From CAVSMC01 sp963728935 (GTDB lineage: Bacteria > Pseudomonadota > Gammaproteobacteria > Burkholderiales > Casimicrobiaceae), in assembly GCA_963728935.1 (NCBI GenBank), contig CAVSMC010000001.1, positions 2,232,001-2,296,000 on the forward strand: a stretch of 64,000 nt of DNA, written 5' to 3'. The position numbers and the translations under genes are program-made. Under the pieces are notes generated by a model that was not told the DNA's origin, did not search any database, and saw nothing but the letters and a program-made list of their open reading frames with translations. Every line of letters starts with the position of its first letter. The first letter of the stretch is position 1. This document shows positions 18,205 to 29,170 of the stretch, piece by piece.

Positions 18205-19097
18205 TGAGCGCCGCGATGCAGTCGACCGCGATGCCGGTGTCGAAGCGCGGTGCGCCGCGCGGCTGGCTGCGCCGCATCGCGCGCCGGCGCGCGACGATCG
18301 CCGCTTTCTGCGTGCTCGCCGCGGTGGCGTGCATTACGCTGCTGCCGTTCTACTGGATGTTCTCGTCGTCGCTGCGCACGATGGAGACGATGTTCAGCAT
18401 CCCCATCCAGTGGATTCCGTCGCCGCCGAACTGGGAATCGTACGTTCTCGCGTGGAAGGCGCAGGACTTCACGCGCTACTTCCTCAACAGCGGATTCGTC
18501 GCCATCGCGATCACGTTGAGCAACCTGCTGCTCTGCTCGCTCGCCGGCTACAGCTTGACCAAGTTTCAGTATCGCGGCCGCGGTCTCACCTTCCTGCTGA
18601 TCCTCTCCACGATGATGCTGCCGCTCGAAGTGACGATGGTGCCGCTGTTCCTGATCGTCAAGCGGCTCGACTGGGCGAACAGCTACCAGGGGCTGATCGT
18701 GCCGTTTCTCGTCGACGGCTTCGGCGTGTTCCTGATGCGCCAGTACATGCTGAGCATTCCGAAGGATCTGATCGATTCGGCGCGCATCGACGGCGCGTCG
18801 GAGCTTCGCATCTTCTGGACGATCATCCTGCCGCTGTGCAGGCCGGCGCTCGTCGCGCTCGCGGTGTTCACGTTCCGCGAAGCGTGGGACATGTACATCT
18901 GGCCGCTGATCATCATCACCAAGGACTCGCTTCGTACGCTGCCGCTCGGGATATCGCTGTTCATGAGCAGCTACGGCACGTCGTGGGACCAGCTGATGGC
19001 GATCGCCGTGCTCGGAACGCTGCCGATGATCCTGCTGTTCTTCTTCCTGCAGCGCGCGTTCATCCAGGGCATCGCGGCGACCGGCCTCAAGGAATAG
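18204..19097 (+). CDS. Sugar ABC transporter permease (MalG/UgpE type)
   Basis: The 297-residue protein has an N-terminal arginine-rich tail, about six membrane segments and the EAA loop LIDSARIDGASELRIFWTIILPL. It is the partner of the preceding permease. The GTG start at 18204 lies eight bases after the REP-like palindrome, whose 3-prime arm CGCGGGGAC supplies the only Shine-Dalgarno-like sequence; ATG 18216 or 18231 are possible alternatives. The dehydrogenase gene follows after seven bases. Confidence 0.9.
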   Translation: MSAAMQSTAMPVSKRGAPRGWLRRIARRRATIAAFCVLAAVACITLLPFYWMFSSSLRTMETMFSIPIQWIPSPPNWESYVLAWKAQDFTRYFLNSGFVAIAITLSNLLLCSLAGYSLTKFQYRGRGLTFLLILSTMMLPLEVTMVPLFLIVKRLDWANSYQGLIVPFLVDGFGVFLMRQYMLSIPKDLIDSARIDGASELRIFWTIILPLCRPALVALAVFTFREAWDMYIWPLIIITKDSLRTLPLGISLFMSSYGTSWDQLMAIAVLGTLPMILLFFFLQRAFIQGIAATGLKE

Positions 19098-19104
19098 GCG
19101 AGCG

Positions 19105-20133
19105 ATGCCCGATTCGATGCGCGCCGTCGTGATCGCGGCTTACGGCGGATCACTGCAGGCCGCACGCCGTCCGATTCCGCGCCCGGCGTCCGGCGAAGTG
19201 CTGGTCCGCGTGCGCGCGAGCGGCCTCTGCAGCACCGACCTGCATCTGCTGTCGGGCCGCCAGCCGTTGGGCGAGCTGCCGCGTATCGTCGGCCACGAGC
19301 TCGCCGGCGACGTCGTGGAATTGGGCAGCGGCGTAACCGAGTGGCGGCTCGGCGATCGCGTGACCGCGGCGATCGACGTCACGTGCGGCCATTGCCGGCA
19401 TTGCCTGTCCGGCGAGACGCAACGGTGCCGGACGATGAAGCGTATCGGCTTCGAGCGCGACGGCGGGCACGCCGATTACGTCGCGGTGCCGGCGGCGAAT
19501 CTGGTCGCGCTACCGGAAGCGATCGCGTACGAAGCGGCCGCGATTCTGCCCGACGCCGTCGCCTGCATGTATCACAGCCTCATTCACCAGGGCGGCGTCG
19601 GCATCGGACAGCGCGTGCTGATCCTCGGCGTCGGCGGACTCGGCATTCACGGCGTGCAGATCGCGAAGAGCGCAGGCGCGCAAGTGCTCGCGACGAGCCG
19701 CCAGCGGCAGCGACTCGCTCTCGCCGAGCAGCACGGCGCCGTCGTCGTCGACACCGGTCGCGAGTCGCTCGAGGACGCCGTGCGCACGTTCGCCGGCGGC
19801 GAAGGCGTCGACGTCGTCGTCGACAACATCGGCAATCGCGCGAGCGTGCGCCAGGGCCTCGCGATGCTGCGGCCCGGCGGCAAGTTTCTCGTCGTCGCGT
19901 ATCTCGACGAGACGTTCGAAGTGCCGTCGATGCCGCTGTTCAAGACCGAGCTCCAGATCATCGGCTGCCGCGGCAGCACGAAGCAGGACTTGATCGACGT
20001 CGTCGGCTTGGTCGGCAGCGGAAAGCTCGTGCCGGTCCTCGGCGCGTACTATCCGATCGAACAGATTGCGCGGGCGGCCCATCGGCTCGAATCCGGCGAC
20101 CTCGTCGGCCGCATCTGGCTCAGTCGCTCGTGA
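19105..20133 (+). CDS. Zinc-dependent alcohol dehydrogenase
   Basis: The 342-residue MDR enzyme has the catalytic-zinc region GLCSTDLHLL and GHELAGDV, structural-zinc Cys in CGHCRHCLSGETQRC, and NAD motif GVGGLGIHG. It is the second dehydrogenase of the sugar locus and starts seven bases after the permease stop, so it is part of that operon. With the lactonase that follows, an oxidation of a sugar to a lactone and then hydrolysis is a reasonable reading, but the substrate is not known. Confidence 0.88.
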   Translation: MPDSMRAVVIAAYGGSLQAARRPIPRPASGEVLVRVRASGLCSTDLHLLSGRQPLGELPRIVGHELAGDVVELGSGVTEWRLGDRVTAAIDVTCGHCRHCLSGETQRCRTMKRIGFERDGGHADYVAVPAANLVALPEAIAYEAAAILPDAVACMYHSLIHQGGVGIGQRVLILGVGGLGIHGVQIAKSAGAQVLATSRQRQRLALAEQHGAVVVDTGRESLEDAVRTFAGGEGVDVVVDNIGNRASVRQGLAMLRPGGKFLVVAYLDETFEVPSMPLFKTELQIIGCRGSTKQDLIDVVGLVGSGKLVPVLGAYYPIEQIARAAHRLESGDLVGRIWLSRS

Positions 20134-20143
20134 GGCCGCTCTG

Positions 20144-21247
20144 ATGCTGGCATTCATCGGAACGTACACCGAACCGATCCTCTTCGGCACCGGCAAGGTG
20201 CTGCAGGGCAAAGGCGAAGGGATCTACGTGTACCGGCTCGACCCGTCGTCGGGTGAGCTGCAATTCGTGAGCAAGACGACCGGCGTCGTCAATCCGTCCT
20301 ATCTCGCGTTCGACGCAGCCGGAACGTTCCTTTACGCCGTCAACGAATTGAAGACGTACGAAGGCGAAGCGACGGGAACGGTCAGCGCGTTTGCCGTCGA
20401 CCGCGGCACGGGCACGCTCGCGTTGCTCAACGAGAGGTGCACCGGGGGCACCGATCCGTGCCACGTCACCGTCGACGCGCGACGCAAGCACGTGCTCGTC
20501 GCGAATTTCATGAGCGGCAGCGTGAGCGTGCTGCCGGTACGCGACGACGGATCGCTCGGCGCGGCGTGTGCGTTCGTCCAGCACCACGGTTCGAGCGTCG
20601 ATCCGAGCCGGCAAGCGGGACCGCACGCGCATTCAGTCACGCTCGACGCGGCGAACCGCTTCGCGTTCGTCCCCGATCTCGGGCTCGACAAGCTGATGAT
20701 CTATCGGTTCGACGCCGAGCGCGGCACGCTGGACGCGAATGCGACGCCATGGCTCGATAGCCTTCCCGGCGCCGGTCCGAGGCATCTTTCGTTCCATCCG
20801 GACGGCCGCTTTGCCTATCTCGTGAACGAGCTCGACTCGACGATCTCGGTGCTGTCGTTCGACGCCGGCGCCGGCGCGTTGCACCGTTTGCAGACCGTGC
20901 GCACGCTGCCCGATGGCTTCGGCGGCGCAGGCACGTGCGCCGACATCCACGTCGACCCGTCGGGCCGGTTCGTCTATGCGTCGAACCGAGGCCACGACAG
21001 CATCGTGATCCATCGCATCGACCAGGGGCGCGGACTGCTCGGTTACGTCGGCCACGAGCCGACGCGAGGGTTCACGCCGCGCAGCTTCGCCATCGACGCT
21101 GCCGGACGATTCCTGCTCGTCGCGAACCAGGACAGCGATACGATCGTCGCGTTTCGCATCGACGCACGCACCGGGATGCTCGAGCCCACCGGCCACGTCG
21201 CGAACGTGCCGACGCCGGTGTGCGTGACGTTTCTTCCCGCGCCATAG
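20144..21247 (+). CDS. Lactonase family protein (YbhE/Pgl-type beta-propeller)
   Basis: The 367-residue protein opens with AFIGTYTEP and has repeated blade motifs such as NPSYLAFDAAGTFLYAVNE, GPRHLSFHPDGRFAYLVNE and TPRSFAIDAAGRFLLVANQ, typical of the seven-bladed lactonase fold of 6-phosphogluconolactonase YbhE. It starts ten bases after the dehydrogenase stop. It probably opens the lactone made by one of the two dehydrogenases of this operon. No signal peptide is visible, so it acts in the cytoplasm. Confidence 0.9.
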   Translation: MLAFIGTYTEPILFGTGKVLQGKGEGIYVYRLDPSSGELQFVSKTTGVVNPSYLAFDAAGTFLYAVNELKTYEGEATGTVSAFAVDRGTGTLALLNERCTGGTDPCHVTVDARRKHVLVANFMSGSVSVLPVRDDGSLGAACAFVQHHGSSVDPSRQAGPHAHSVTLDAANRFAFVPDLGLDKLMIYRFDAERGTLDANATPWLDSLPGAGPRHLSFHPDGRFAYLVNELDSTISVLSFDAGAGALHRLQTVRTLPDGFGGAGTCADIHVDPSGRFVYASNRGHDSIVIHRIDQGRGLLGYVGHEPTRGFTPRSFAIDAAGRFLLVANQDSDTIVAFRIDARTGMLEPTGHVANVPTPVCVTFLPAP

Positions 21248-21292
21248 CGTCGCGGCGGGCGGCCCGAGCGCCGGCGAGCTGCCGCGCAACGG

Positions 21293-21332
21293 TTGACAGC
21301 GGTGTCATCTTTGGTACACTTGACGTACCAAA
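21293..21332 (+). promoter_or_regulatory. Promoter and operator of the Xre/RES toxin-antitoxin operon
   Basis: TTGACA (21293-21298) and TACACT (21315-21320) with a 16-base spacer form a near-consensus sigma-70 promoter. A perfect dyad TTTGGTAC / GTACCAAA with a seven-base spacer (21310-21332) covers the -10 box. This is the expected layout for autorepression by the antitoxin encoded 30 bases downstream. Confidence 0.8.
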
Positions 21333-21361
21333 AGAGACAAACGCGTCAGCACGACCCGAAC

Positions 21362-21766
21362 ATGCCGCAAACCGCACCGAAGCGCGCGCCGGCCGATCCG
21401 AGCAGCCGCGAGGCGCGCGGCCGGCTCGCGGCCATGGTCATGCGACTGCTCGAGCACTGGAGGCTCTCCGCTGCCGAGCAGGCCGACGTGCTCGGCCTTT
21501 CGACGGGCAGCCGCAGCACGCTCGGCCGCTATCGCAGCGGCGAGCCGCTCGCCGACAACCGCGACCTGCTGGATCGCGCGGGACATCTGCTGGGGATCCA
21601 CAAGTCGTTGCGGCTGCTCTTCCCGCACGATCGCGATCTCGTGTACCGCTGGATGACGCAGCCGAACCGCCGGCTCGGCGCGCGTCCGGTGGACCTGATT
21701 CTCGAGCACGGCTTCGAAGGGCTGCTCGCTATTCGCCGCTATCTGGATTTTCAACGTGGCGAGTAA
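21362..21766 (+). CDS. Xre/MbcA/ParS-type antitoxin (DUF2384)
   Basis: The 134-residue protein has an N-terminal helix-turn-helix part (AAEQADVLGLSTGSRSTLGRYR) and a C-terminal DUF2384 toxin-binding region ending with MTQPNRRLGARPVDLILEHGFEGLLAIRRYL, which is diagnostic of RES-toxin antitoxins. The start ATG 21362 sits after a weak site; an upstream in-frame start would lie inside the promoter. It overlaps the toxin gene by 11 bases and probably represses the operon through the dyad at 21310-21332. Confidence 0.9.
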   Translation: MPQTAPKRAPADPSSREARGRLAAMVMRLLEHWRLSAAEQADVLGLSTGSRSTLGRYRSGEPLADNRDLLDRAGHLLGIHKSLRLLFPHDRDLVYRWMTQPNRRLGARPVDLILEHGFEGLLAIRRYLDFQRGE

Positions 21767-22475
21767 GGTGCAGCCGCAGCTTTTCTCGGCGAGCGTCGAT
21801 CTTCACGGCGATCTCGTGCGCAACATTCCCGGCGCGCGCAAATCGCAGCACCTGTTCGACGATCTTTCGTCCGACCCGGACGACTGGGACATCGCCATCG
21901 CCGCCGAGAGCGCGCAGCGCATTCCGACGGCCGCGGCGGTGATCACGCGGCCGTTCGACTACGGCACGGTGATCAGCTATACGTTCGAATCTTCGCACTG
22001 GCAGGCGACGCGCTTTTCCGACGGCTCGCGCTACGGCGTCTTCTACGGATCGCTCGACGTCGAGACGACCGTTTACGAGACGGCCTGGCATTGGTATCGC
22101 TTCGTGCTCGACAGCTTCGCTGACGAGAACCGCGCGATCGTGACCGATCGCCGTGTGTTCGACGTGCGCTGCGATGCGCTGCTGATCGATCTGCGGGGCA
22201 AGGATGCCGACTATCCGGAGCTCACGAGCCGCGCGAGCTACGCGTTCACGCAGCGCGTGGGTCTTTATGTGCACGAGCAGAGCCAGAACGGGCTCGTCGT
22301 GCGTTCGGCGCGCTGCGAGGGCATCAACGCGGTCATCTTCAACCCGGCTCGCCTGTCGAACGTCCGTCACCGCACGTACCTCACGTATCGGATGAACGCC
22401 GTCAACGACACGTTCGTCGCCGAGCGAACGCCCGGCAGGAAGTGGCTCGCGATCGTCCCGAGCAGGCTCGGCTGA
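21756..22475 (+). CDS. RES-domain toxin
   Basis: The 239-residue protein carries the RES domain: an Arg and Tyr in the TRFSDGSRYGVFYGSLD stretch, the acidic residue in VETTVYETAWH, and a late Ser in QNGLVVRSAR followed by GINAVIFNP. RES toxins degrade NAD+ or ADP-ribosylate targets. At about 240 residues it is longer than the minimal domain of about 150; the extra sequence is at the N-terminus. The start is GTG 21756 within the antitoxin gene, so translation is coupled. Confidence 0.88.
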   Translation: MASKVQPQLFSASVDLHGDLVRNIPGARKSQHLFDDLSSDPDDWDIAIAAESAQRIPTAAAVITRPFDYGTVISYTFESSHWQATRFSDGSRYGVFYGSLDVETTVYETAWHWYRFVLDSFADENRAIVTDRRVFDVRCDALLIDLRGKDADYPELTSRASYAFTQRVGLYVHEQSQNGLVVRSARCEGINAVIFNPARLSNVRHRTYLTYRMNAVNDTFVAERTPGRKWLAIVPSRLG

Positions 22476-22577
22476 CAGTCCGCGCAGTCGAGCGCCGCGA
22501 GCGGCGCTCCCGGGACCGCGCGCTAGAATTGCGCGCCATCCGGTCGGACCTTGCCGACCTTGTCTTGGAGTCCTCCT

Positions 22578-24488
<1,911 letters not shown>

Positions 24489-25053
24489 TGGCGAGAATGT
24501 TGCCCTCGGTGTCCTTGAACCACGCGGCTTTCGCGCCGCCGGCCGTGACGACACCGCTCGGGCTTTTCTCGCCCGCCATGTCGTAGTCCTCGAACACGAC
24601 GCCGTGCGCCTTCAACGCGGCGACCTCGCGCTCGATGTCGTCGACCTGCCAGAACGCCTGGCTCGCGCGCGACGTGCCGGCATTCGGCGTCGGATAGAGG
24701 AAGCACGCGGTCTTTTCGCCGAACTCGTAGACGACGCCGCCGGCGATCTCCTGCTTCGGTCGAAGGCCGAGCTTGCCTTCGTAGAACTGGCGGGCGCGCG
24801 CCACGTCCTTGGCGGGGATATAGGCGTAGAGCGGAAAGTCTTGCAGCATCTCGAGCTCCTTTGACGGTGGGAGAGCGTCGTTGCGTGGAAGCCTCCAGCT
24901 TCGAGCTCATGCCTGGGCCCGGGTTCCGCGACGACCGCGCGCACGGTCGCGGGCGCTGGCTCGGTCCGGTAGCCCCGTGATACGCTGACCAGCACTCGGC
25001 GTGGGTTTGCGCAAGCAAGCGTCACGCGCCGAAAGAACGACCGCAACAGCGCG

Positions 25054-26736
25054 ATGAGCGGAATATTCATCAGCTACCGCCGTCAGGACTCGCAGGGTGC
25101 GACCGGCAGGCTCGCCGACGGGCTCGAATATGCGTTCGGCAAGCAGGCGATCTTTCGCGACGTCCTCACTATCACGCCGGGCGCCGATTTCGTTACGGCG
25201 ATCGAAACCGCGCTTCGCTCGTGCGTCGTGCTTCTTGCGATCATCGGCCCGCGATGGCTGGCGATCCAGGACAACGACGGCAAGCGTCGAATTGACGATT
25301 CGAAGGACTTTACGCGCCGCGAAGTCGAAATCGCCTTGGCGCAGGGCATCTTGGTGATACCGGTACTCGTCGATGGCGCGCAGATGCCCGGCGAAGCGGA
25401 CTTGCCCGACGGTTTGAAGCCGCTGGCGCACCGGCAAGCGCATGAGCTGACCGATAAGCGATGGGACTATGACACGGGCCAGCTCATCGAGCAGCTCGCG
25501 AAGGTGGACGGACTGCCATCGCCAAGGCTCGAGCCGCGCACTGCGCCGGGAACGCGGATGTTGCCGGCGGTTCTGGCAGCAATGGCCATCGCAACGGTCG
25601 GTCTCCTGTATGCCGCACAGCCGCTTGCGCGATGGGCGGGTGTCGAAGAGGTCATCCCGAACGGTCTTCGCGATTTCATCAACGATCGCGCACAGGACGG
25701 CGGGACAGTGCTGGTCGTGCTGGTGCTGCTGATCTTTCTCGTTGCATTTCTCGATCAGCAGCGGCTCGCGGTGTCCGCAGTGCTCGGCGATCCGAGCAAC
25801 GCCGCGCGAGTGGTCGCCGTCGTCGCCGGCTGCCTGCTCGGTTTCGCGGTCCTCACCCGCCGCGGGATGTTCGTGAGTGCCGGCGTGCTCGCAGCGTTAG
25901 TGGTCGCGTACATCGCAGCCAAACGCGTCGCGCCGGATCTGTTCGGTACCGTTGCCAGGGCATCCGCTTCGGCCGCGGTTTCCTTCGTCGTGCTCGCAGC
26001 GGCGATGACCGGCGATGTCGCGATTCAAAGAGCCAGGACGAGCGCGTTCGAAGTGATGTTCGTCATGCCGCCGAACGGCGATTCCACCGACCGCTCCGAG
26101 CAACTCTTCAGGGCGGTCAAGAAAGCGTTCAACGTGTCTTTCAAGAACGTCGATCGCATCAAGATCGTGCCGGACAAGGTATCGAGGACCGAATTCCTGC
26201 GTTACGCCGGCGGAGAGAAGCTTCCGGGCTACGACAACCGATACGGTTACCCGCGCATCTTCATCCGCAGCCGGTATGATCTCGACAGCCAGAGCAAGTC
26301 GCTTAGTTTCCTCATCACGCCTGAACGTGCGGAAGAGGGAGGCAAGAAGACGTCCAGGGTCAGTGGCTGGAGCCACGACGCGTGGGCCGGTCTTCTCTCC
26401 GACAAAGAGATTTCGATGGCAGCCCTGCAGGCAACGTTCGAGGTGATGTCGTTCCTTTCCGCCAACGGCCTGATCCGTCTGACGCCCGTCGAGCAGCGCA
26501 CCTTCTGGAACAATTTCTTTGCCGAGTACGGCGAACAGCTGTTGCTGGTGCAGGGCGACTGCGCCGAGAAGAACAAAGTGAAGCGCTGGTTGTCCGGCAG
26601 TGCGCCTGCGGACGAACACTCGATCCGGGAACTGTTATCGGCGTCGTGCGGTCGCACCGACCCGGAAGCGGCGAAGAGCGGGTCGACCAGCGAAATCGCC
26701 ACCGCGGCGGCGGTCATCACCGCCGTTGCGCGCTGA
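25054..26736 (+). CDS. TIR-domain membrane protein
   Basis: The 560-residue protein has an N-terminal TIR domain (about 1-145) with the FISYRRQDS box, FRDVLTITPGADF and the acidic stretch DFTRREVEIAL, where the catalytic Glu of NADase TIRs would be sought. Next come about five hydrophobic segments (roughly 169-190, 215-235, 250-270, 273-291, 303-325). The last about 230 residues form an unrecognised soluble domain. It is the first gene of a tight set with an unknown protein and an ABC exporter. A signalling or defence role is possible but unproven. Confidence 0.85.
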   Translation: MSGIFISYRRQDSQGATGRLADGLEYAFGKQAIFRDVLTITPGADFVTAIETALRSCVVLLAIIGPRWLAIQDNDGKRRIDDSKDFTRREVEIALAQGILVIPVLVDGAQMPGEADLPDGLKPLAHRQAHELTDKRWDYDTGQLIEQLAKVDGLPSPRLEPRTAPGTRMLPAVLAAMAIATVGLLYAAQPLARWAGVEEVIPNGLRDFINDRAQDGGTVLVVLVLLIFLVAFLDQQRLAVSAVLGDPSNAARVVAVVAGCLLGFAVLTRRGMFVSAGVLAALVVAYIAAKRVAPDLFGTVARASASAAVSFVVLAAAMTGDVAIQRARTSAFEVMFVMPPNGDSTDRSEQLFRAVKKAFNVSFKNVDRIKIVPDKVSRTEFLRYAGGEKLPGYDNRYGYPRIFIRSRYDLDSQSKSLSFLITPERAEEGGKKTSRVSGWSHDAWAGLLSDKEISMAALQATFEVMSFLSANGLIRLTPVEQRTFWNNFFAEYGEQLLLVQGDCAEKNKVKRWLSGSAPADEHSIRELLSASCGRTDPEAAKSGSTSEIATAAAVITAVAR

Positions 26737-26744
26737 CCGGCACC

Positions 26745-28556
26745 GTGTTTTACCGCAACCACGAGCGCATTCTGCTCTACGCCTGCCTCGCGGTCGTCGC
26801 CGCGGCCTGCTACGACTTCTTCATCCAGTACGCCGCCGTGCCGTCGTGCATGCGGTACGTCCCGCCTGCCAGCACGGCGTATATCGTCACGTCGTCGCTG
26901 CGCGGCCTGTGGACCGGCGCTCGCCCGCACGTCGAGCGGTTTTTCGAGGACCAACCCGGCGCCAGCGGCAAGGCAAAGTCGACAGCGGCGACCGATTTCG
27001 CGCGGGGCGTGAGGCGGGCGCTGGACGACAAGAAGATCAAGCTGCGTGCGCCCGACGACTTGCCGGACCTGGGGATCGATCCCGAAGGCAATGCAGCGGT
27101 CGTGATCGTCGGGGGCTGGAGCAATCCGACCCCGCTGATTGCGCTGCCGACAATCGATCAGGCGAAGTTCAAGCAGACGCTCGCTCAAGCGACCGGAAAG
27201 CCGGTCGAGCCTCAACAGGGGCGCGACGCCGGTCCGCGTCTCTACAAGTCCGGCGATGCCTACTTCGGATTCGGAGCGGACGGCGCCGCGGTCGTTTCCG
27301 TCGACGACGAGCTCGTTGCGAGCGTGCTCGACAACCAAGACCGCAACCTCGCCTATTTCCGAAGCAGCGACCGATTGTTGCGCGACTTCAGGGAGCTCGT
27401 CTCCGCACTTCACCGCCGCTCGGACGCATGGGTGCGCGGGGCGTTGATCGTCGCAGACGATTCGAACGGGCCTCTGCGCGATCTTCAGCTCGTCCTGACG
27501 TTCGTGTTGACGATGGACGAGCGCGCCGCGGTGCTCAACGCAAGGACGACGTTGCCCGATGGTGGCTCGAGTCTGTCGGAGCGCCTGTCGGCGCTGCCCG
27601 CGGACAGCCTTCCGTTGACCGGGGCGATCTTGACGGGCGGCAACGGGACGGCGGTGCTCGTCGACCCCTCGCTGCCGTATTACCTTCGATATCTCGATCT
27701 TCTGACGGAGCAGACGGCGCCGATCGATCAGCGGTTCCCGGGACTTCTACCCGAGCTGCGGACTTTGCGCACGTTCGATCGGGCGAGCGTCGCAGTGACC
27801 GAAGAGAGCCAGCGGGTGCCGGGTTTGGTCGTCGGTTTGCGGATGGCCTCCGACGAAGCCGACGATCTGGTCTTCCATGTGCAGCGCGCCGTCCGTCTGA
27901 AACGTGATCGAGACATCCTGCGGGCGGCGGCCGCACGATATCGCGCGGATTCCAACGCGGACTTCAACATCGAGTCGTTGCGCGCGAGCGGGCTTCTCTC
28001 CGACGAGCGTCATCCCTTGTGGCGGCGGTACGCGCTGAACGGCGGCGAGGTCGTCGCGGATCCCGAGCTTGACCGTGAGGATTTCAGCGACGAGGCGTAC
28101 CGTCAGGAACGGACCCCGTTCGTGTTTCGCTACCTATTCCCGCCCGTTACCGGCGACGACCTCGCCTACCGGTTGGATCCGAAGCGCGTCGACGAGCAAG
28201 AGCTCAAAGCGGACAAGTACCGTCCCTGCAGCAGCTACGTCGCCGGCACGTTATGGCTCGCAAGCGATGCCGGCATCCTTGGCCGATGGCTCACGCGGCT
28301 CCAGGAGTCGAGCAACGACTCCGATCTTGTCGACGCGGCGAAGTTCTCGGCGCGATCCTCGCCGGCGAAGCTCGGCATCTTCATGCGACCTCGCGATCTC
28401 TTCGAATCCGCTCAGCTCTACCCCGACGCGGGAGTCAACGACTTTGCCCGCAGTTTCCTGTCAGACGTAAGCCACTATCGGGTCGTCTTGCTTTCGCAGA
28501 CTGCGAGCGCGGCCGAGCGCGAGATCGATGTCGCAGCCACGTTCCTCCTCTTCTGA
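26745..28556 (+). CDS. Large protein of unknown function, membrane-anchored
   Basis: I do not recognise this 603-residue protein. It starts with GTG 26745, eight bases after the TIR gene, and has one N-terminal hydrophobic segment (ILLYACLAVVAAACYDFFI) followed by a long, soluble and mixed alpha/beta part. This suggests an anchored protein whose bulk lies in the periplasm. It has no obvious enzymatic motif. Its end overlaps the ATPase gene start by 29 bases, so it is cotranscribed with the ABC exporter. A DUF3352-like relationship is possible but was not tested. Confidence 0.7.
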   Translation: MFYRNHERILLYACLAVVAAACYDFFIQYAAVPSCMRYVPPASTAYIVTSSLRGLWTGARPHVERFFEDQPGASGKAKSTAATDFARGVRRALDDKKIKLRAPDDLPDLGIDPEGNAAVVIVGGWSNPTPLIALPTIDQAKFKQTLAQATGKPVEPQQGRDAGPRLYKSGDAYFGFGADGAAVVSVDDELVASVLDNQDRNLAYFRSSDRLLRDFRELVSALHRRSDAWVRGALIVADDSNGPLRDLQLVLTFVLTMDERAAVLNARTTLPDGGSSLSERLSALPADSLPLTGAILTGGNGTAVLVDPSLPYYLRYLDLLTEQTAPIDQRFPGLLPELRTLRTFDRASVAVTEESQRVPGLVVGLRMASDEADDLVFHVQRAVRLKRDRDILRAAAARYRADSNADFNIESLRASGLLSDERHPLWRRYALNGGEVVADPELDREDFSDEAYRQERTPFVFRYLFPPVTGDDLAYRLDPKRVDEQELKADKYRPCSSYVAGTLWLASDAGILGRWLTRLQESSNDSDLVDAAKFSARSSPAKLGIFMRPRDLFESAQLYPDAGVNDFARSFLSDVSHYRVVLLSQTASAAEREIDVAATFLLF

Positions 28557-29163
28557 CGTCCCGCTGGTTACGCTGGACAACGCGCAGAAGCGCTACGCAG
28601 ACCGCGTCGTTCTTCATATCCAACGGCTGGAGCTCTTTCGCGACGAGTGCCTGCTGATCACGGGTGCCAACGGCAGCGGCAAGTCGACACTGCTTCGCGT
28701 GCTTTCCGGCGTGGCGCCGCTTTCCGGCGGCAGCGTAACGCGGGCGCCGGAATACGATTCGCTTCGCGTATGCTACGTTCCCCAAACGGGTGGCTTGTAC
28801 CCGACGCTGACGTTGGCGGACAACTTGCGGCTTTCGATGCGCCTGTTCGGCACGAGCGAACCCGCCGATCTCGCGCAGCCATGGTATGTGCGGGACCTCG
28901 GCCTGGATCGATACTTGCAGGCGCGGTGCGACGAGTTGTCGGGCGGATACCAGCGACTTGCCGCCATCGCGTGCGCATTCGTAGCGAAGCCGCACGGCCT
29001 GTTCATCGACGAGCCTCTGAGCGGTATCGATCGCGCGCACGGCGATCTGCTGCTGGAAGGACTCGAATCGGCGCGCAACGAGCTCGCGTTCATCGTCTTG
29101 ACGAACCACTCGGCGCAGGGCCTTCCCGTGGCGACCCGCGCATTTGCGCTGAAGGGCGAGTGA
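28528..29163 (+). CDS. ABC transporter ATP-binding protein
   Basis: The 211-residue ATPase has Walker A GANGSGKST, a Q-loop in CYVPQTGGLYPTLT, a signature reading ELSGGYQRLAAIACA and Walker B GLFIDEPLSGID. It is close to the CcmA/NatA-like exporter class. The start lies inside the preceding gene, and the permease follows after seven bases. The transported compound is unknown. Confidence 0.9.
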   Translation: MSQPRSSSSDVPLVTLDNAQKRYADRVVLHIQRLELFRDECLLITGANGSGKSTLLRVLSGVAPLSGGSVTRAPEYDSLRVCYVPQTGGLYPTLTLADNLRLSMRLFGTSEPADLAQPWYVRDLGLDRYLQARCDELSGGYQRLAAIACAFVAKPHGLFIDEPLSGIDRAHGDLLLEGLESARNELAFIVLTNHSAQGLPVATRAFALKGE

Positions 29164-29170
29164 CGACTTG

